A stretch of DNA of 12,863 nucleotides from CAZIBG01 sp964536985. Its GTDB lineage: Bacteria; Patescibacteriota; Saccharimonadia; Saccharimonadales; AWTP1-31. The notes below the pieces were generated by a model, which saw nothing but the letters and a program-made list of their open reading frames with translations, searched no databases and had not been told where the DNA came from. Positions 12,679-12,863 of this stretch are shown here, piece by piece. The position numbers were made by a program, and so were the translations under genes. Location: positions 1 to 12,863 of the forward strand of contig CAZIBG010000024.1 of assembly GCA_964536985.1 (NCBI GenBank), read 5' to 3'. The stretch's first letter is position 1, and every line of letters begins with the position of its first letter.

Positions 12679-12863
12679 TTGAAGCACACCGAGTATTCGG
12701 TAGCAGATCATAACTACGCAGCGATTACGCACCCACTATATTCCCTCCAGCATAAAAGCATAGTACCATCCATGCCGAAAATATATAAAGCGAAGCATGC
12801 GAAATACCAAAATCGTCAAGTCGCATGCTTCAGAGATGTTCGTCGCACGCGGATAAAGGCCCA
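12679..12863 (+). CDS. Possible 5' part of a further gene, running off the window
   Basis: From the TTG at 12679 the frame stays open to the window end (over 60 codons), and a GAGG lies 7 nt before the TTG. The protein would be His/Lys/Arg-rich (MKHTEYSVADHNYAAITHP...). An alternative ATG is at 12772. A stop-free stretch of this size can occur by chance, the SD overlaps the terminator stem, and a perfect inverted repeat lies inside, so this is weak. If it is not a gene, 12677-12863 is non-coding and holds only that repeat. Confidence 0.2.
   Translation, partial: MKHTEYSVADHNYAAITHPLYSLQHKSIVPSMPKIYKAKHAKYQNRQVACFRDVRRTRIKA
12792..12831. repeat. Perfect 11-bp inverted repeat with 18-bp spacer
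   Basis: GAAGCATGCGA (12792-12802) is exactly mirrored by TCGCATGCTTC (12821-12831). There is no T tract after it, so it is not a typical terminator. Perfect arms with a long spacer in the backbone of a mobile element suggest a replication, transfer or regulator-binding site. Confidence 0.6.

Larger units (their letters stand above)
9740..12863. mobile_element. Left part of an integrated, plasmid-like element at tRNA-Glu
   Basis: The region holds a serine recombinase facing tRNA-Glu, a small ORF overlapping it, a control region with inverted repeats and a DnaA-box-like site, and a Replication-relaxation type protein. This content is typical of integrative plasmids or integrative conjugative/mobilisable elements. 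The rightward genes look more AT-rich and use codons unlike the ribosomal operon. No transfer, capsid or relaxase gene is visible inside the window, so phage, conjugative element and integrating plasmid cannot be separated. The right end lies outside. Confidence 0.75.

Noticed and set aside
9752..12863. A second copy of the tRNA-Glu 3' end marking the other att site
   Set aside because: I found no second copy by eye; the right end must lie beyond the window.
1..12863. Alternative genetic code with UGA read as Gly or Trp (as in Gracilibacteria/Absconditabacteria)
   Set aside because: TGA ends several genes at sensible places and recognised proteins contain no internal TGA.

Overview
The window looks like a chromosomal stretch of a Patescibacteria/CPR bacterium, most likely Candidatus Saccharibacteria (TM7). 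This is an inference from gene content and protein style: Der and Pth beside a DUF2207 protein with a Gly-rich tail, a CheY-like regulator with a huge Pro/Ala linker, many lineage-specific unknowns, and few Shine-Dalgarno sites. The standard genetic code fits, because TGA serves as a stop and Trp is TGG. No taxonomic marker is present, so the assignment is tentative. A run of exactly 100 N (7199-7298) shows this is a scaffold from a draft assembly.

Layout. Positions 1-1467 hold two rightward unknown genes. The second has residues resembling the iron/2-oxoglutarate site of 2OG oxygenases and probably a leaderless mRNA. Positions 1399-9441 hold a compact leftward gene train, read in the order histidine kinase, response regulator with Pro/Ala repeats, RsuA/RluB-type pseudouridine synthase, transglutaminase-like protein, Der GTPase, peptidyl-tRNA hydrolase and DUF2207 membrane protein. 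Gaps are 7-70 bp. The train mixes signalling with ribosome and translation maintenance. Its last gene overlaps the convergent gene by 69 bp, through its Gly-rich tail codons.

Positions 9675-12863 are the junction with, and left part of, an integrated mobile element. tRNA-Glu(CUC) is intact with encoded CCA. A large serine recombinase faces it and reads straight through the antisense strand of the tRNA, so about 58 C-terminal residues come from the tRNA and chromosomal flank. The tRNA's intrinsic terminator lies inside the recombinase coding sequence. Upstream of the recombinase are an unlisted, overlapping 50-residue ORF and a promoter embedded in inverted repeats. Next come a DnaA-box-like site and a divergent Replication-relaxation (winged-helix) type gene, then a terminator and a perfect 11-bp inverted repeat at the window edge. 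The right end of the element is outside the window.

The best candidate for something undescribed is this element. It is a serine-recombinase, plasmid-like integrative element at tRNA-Glu, and its integrase C-terminus would change between the integrated and excised states.
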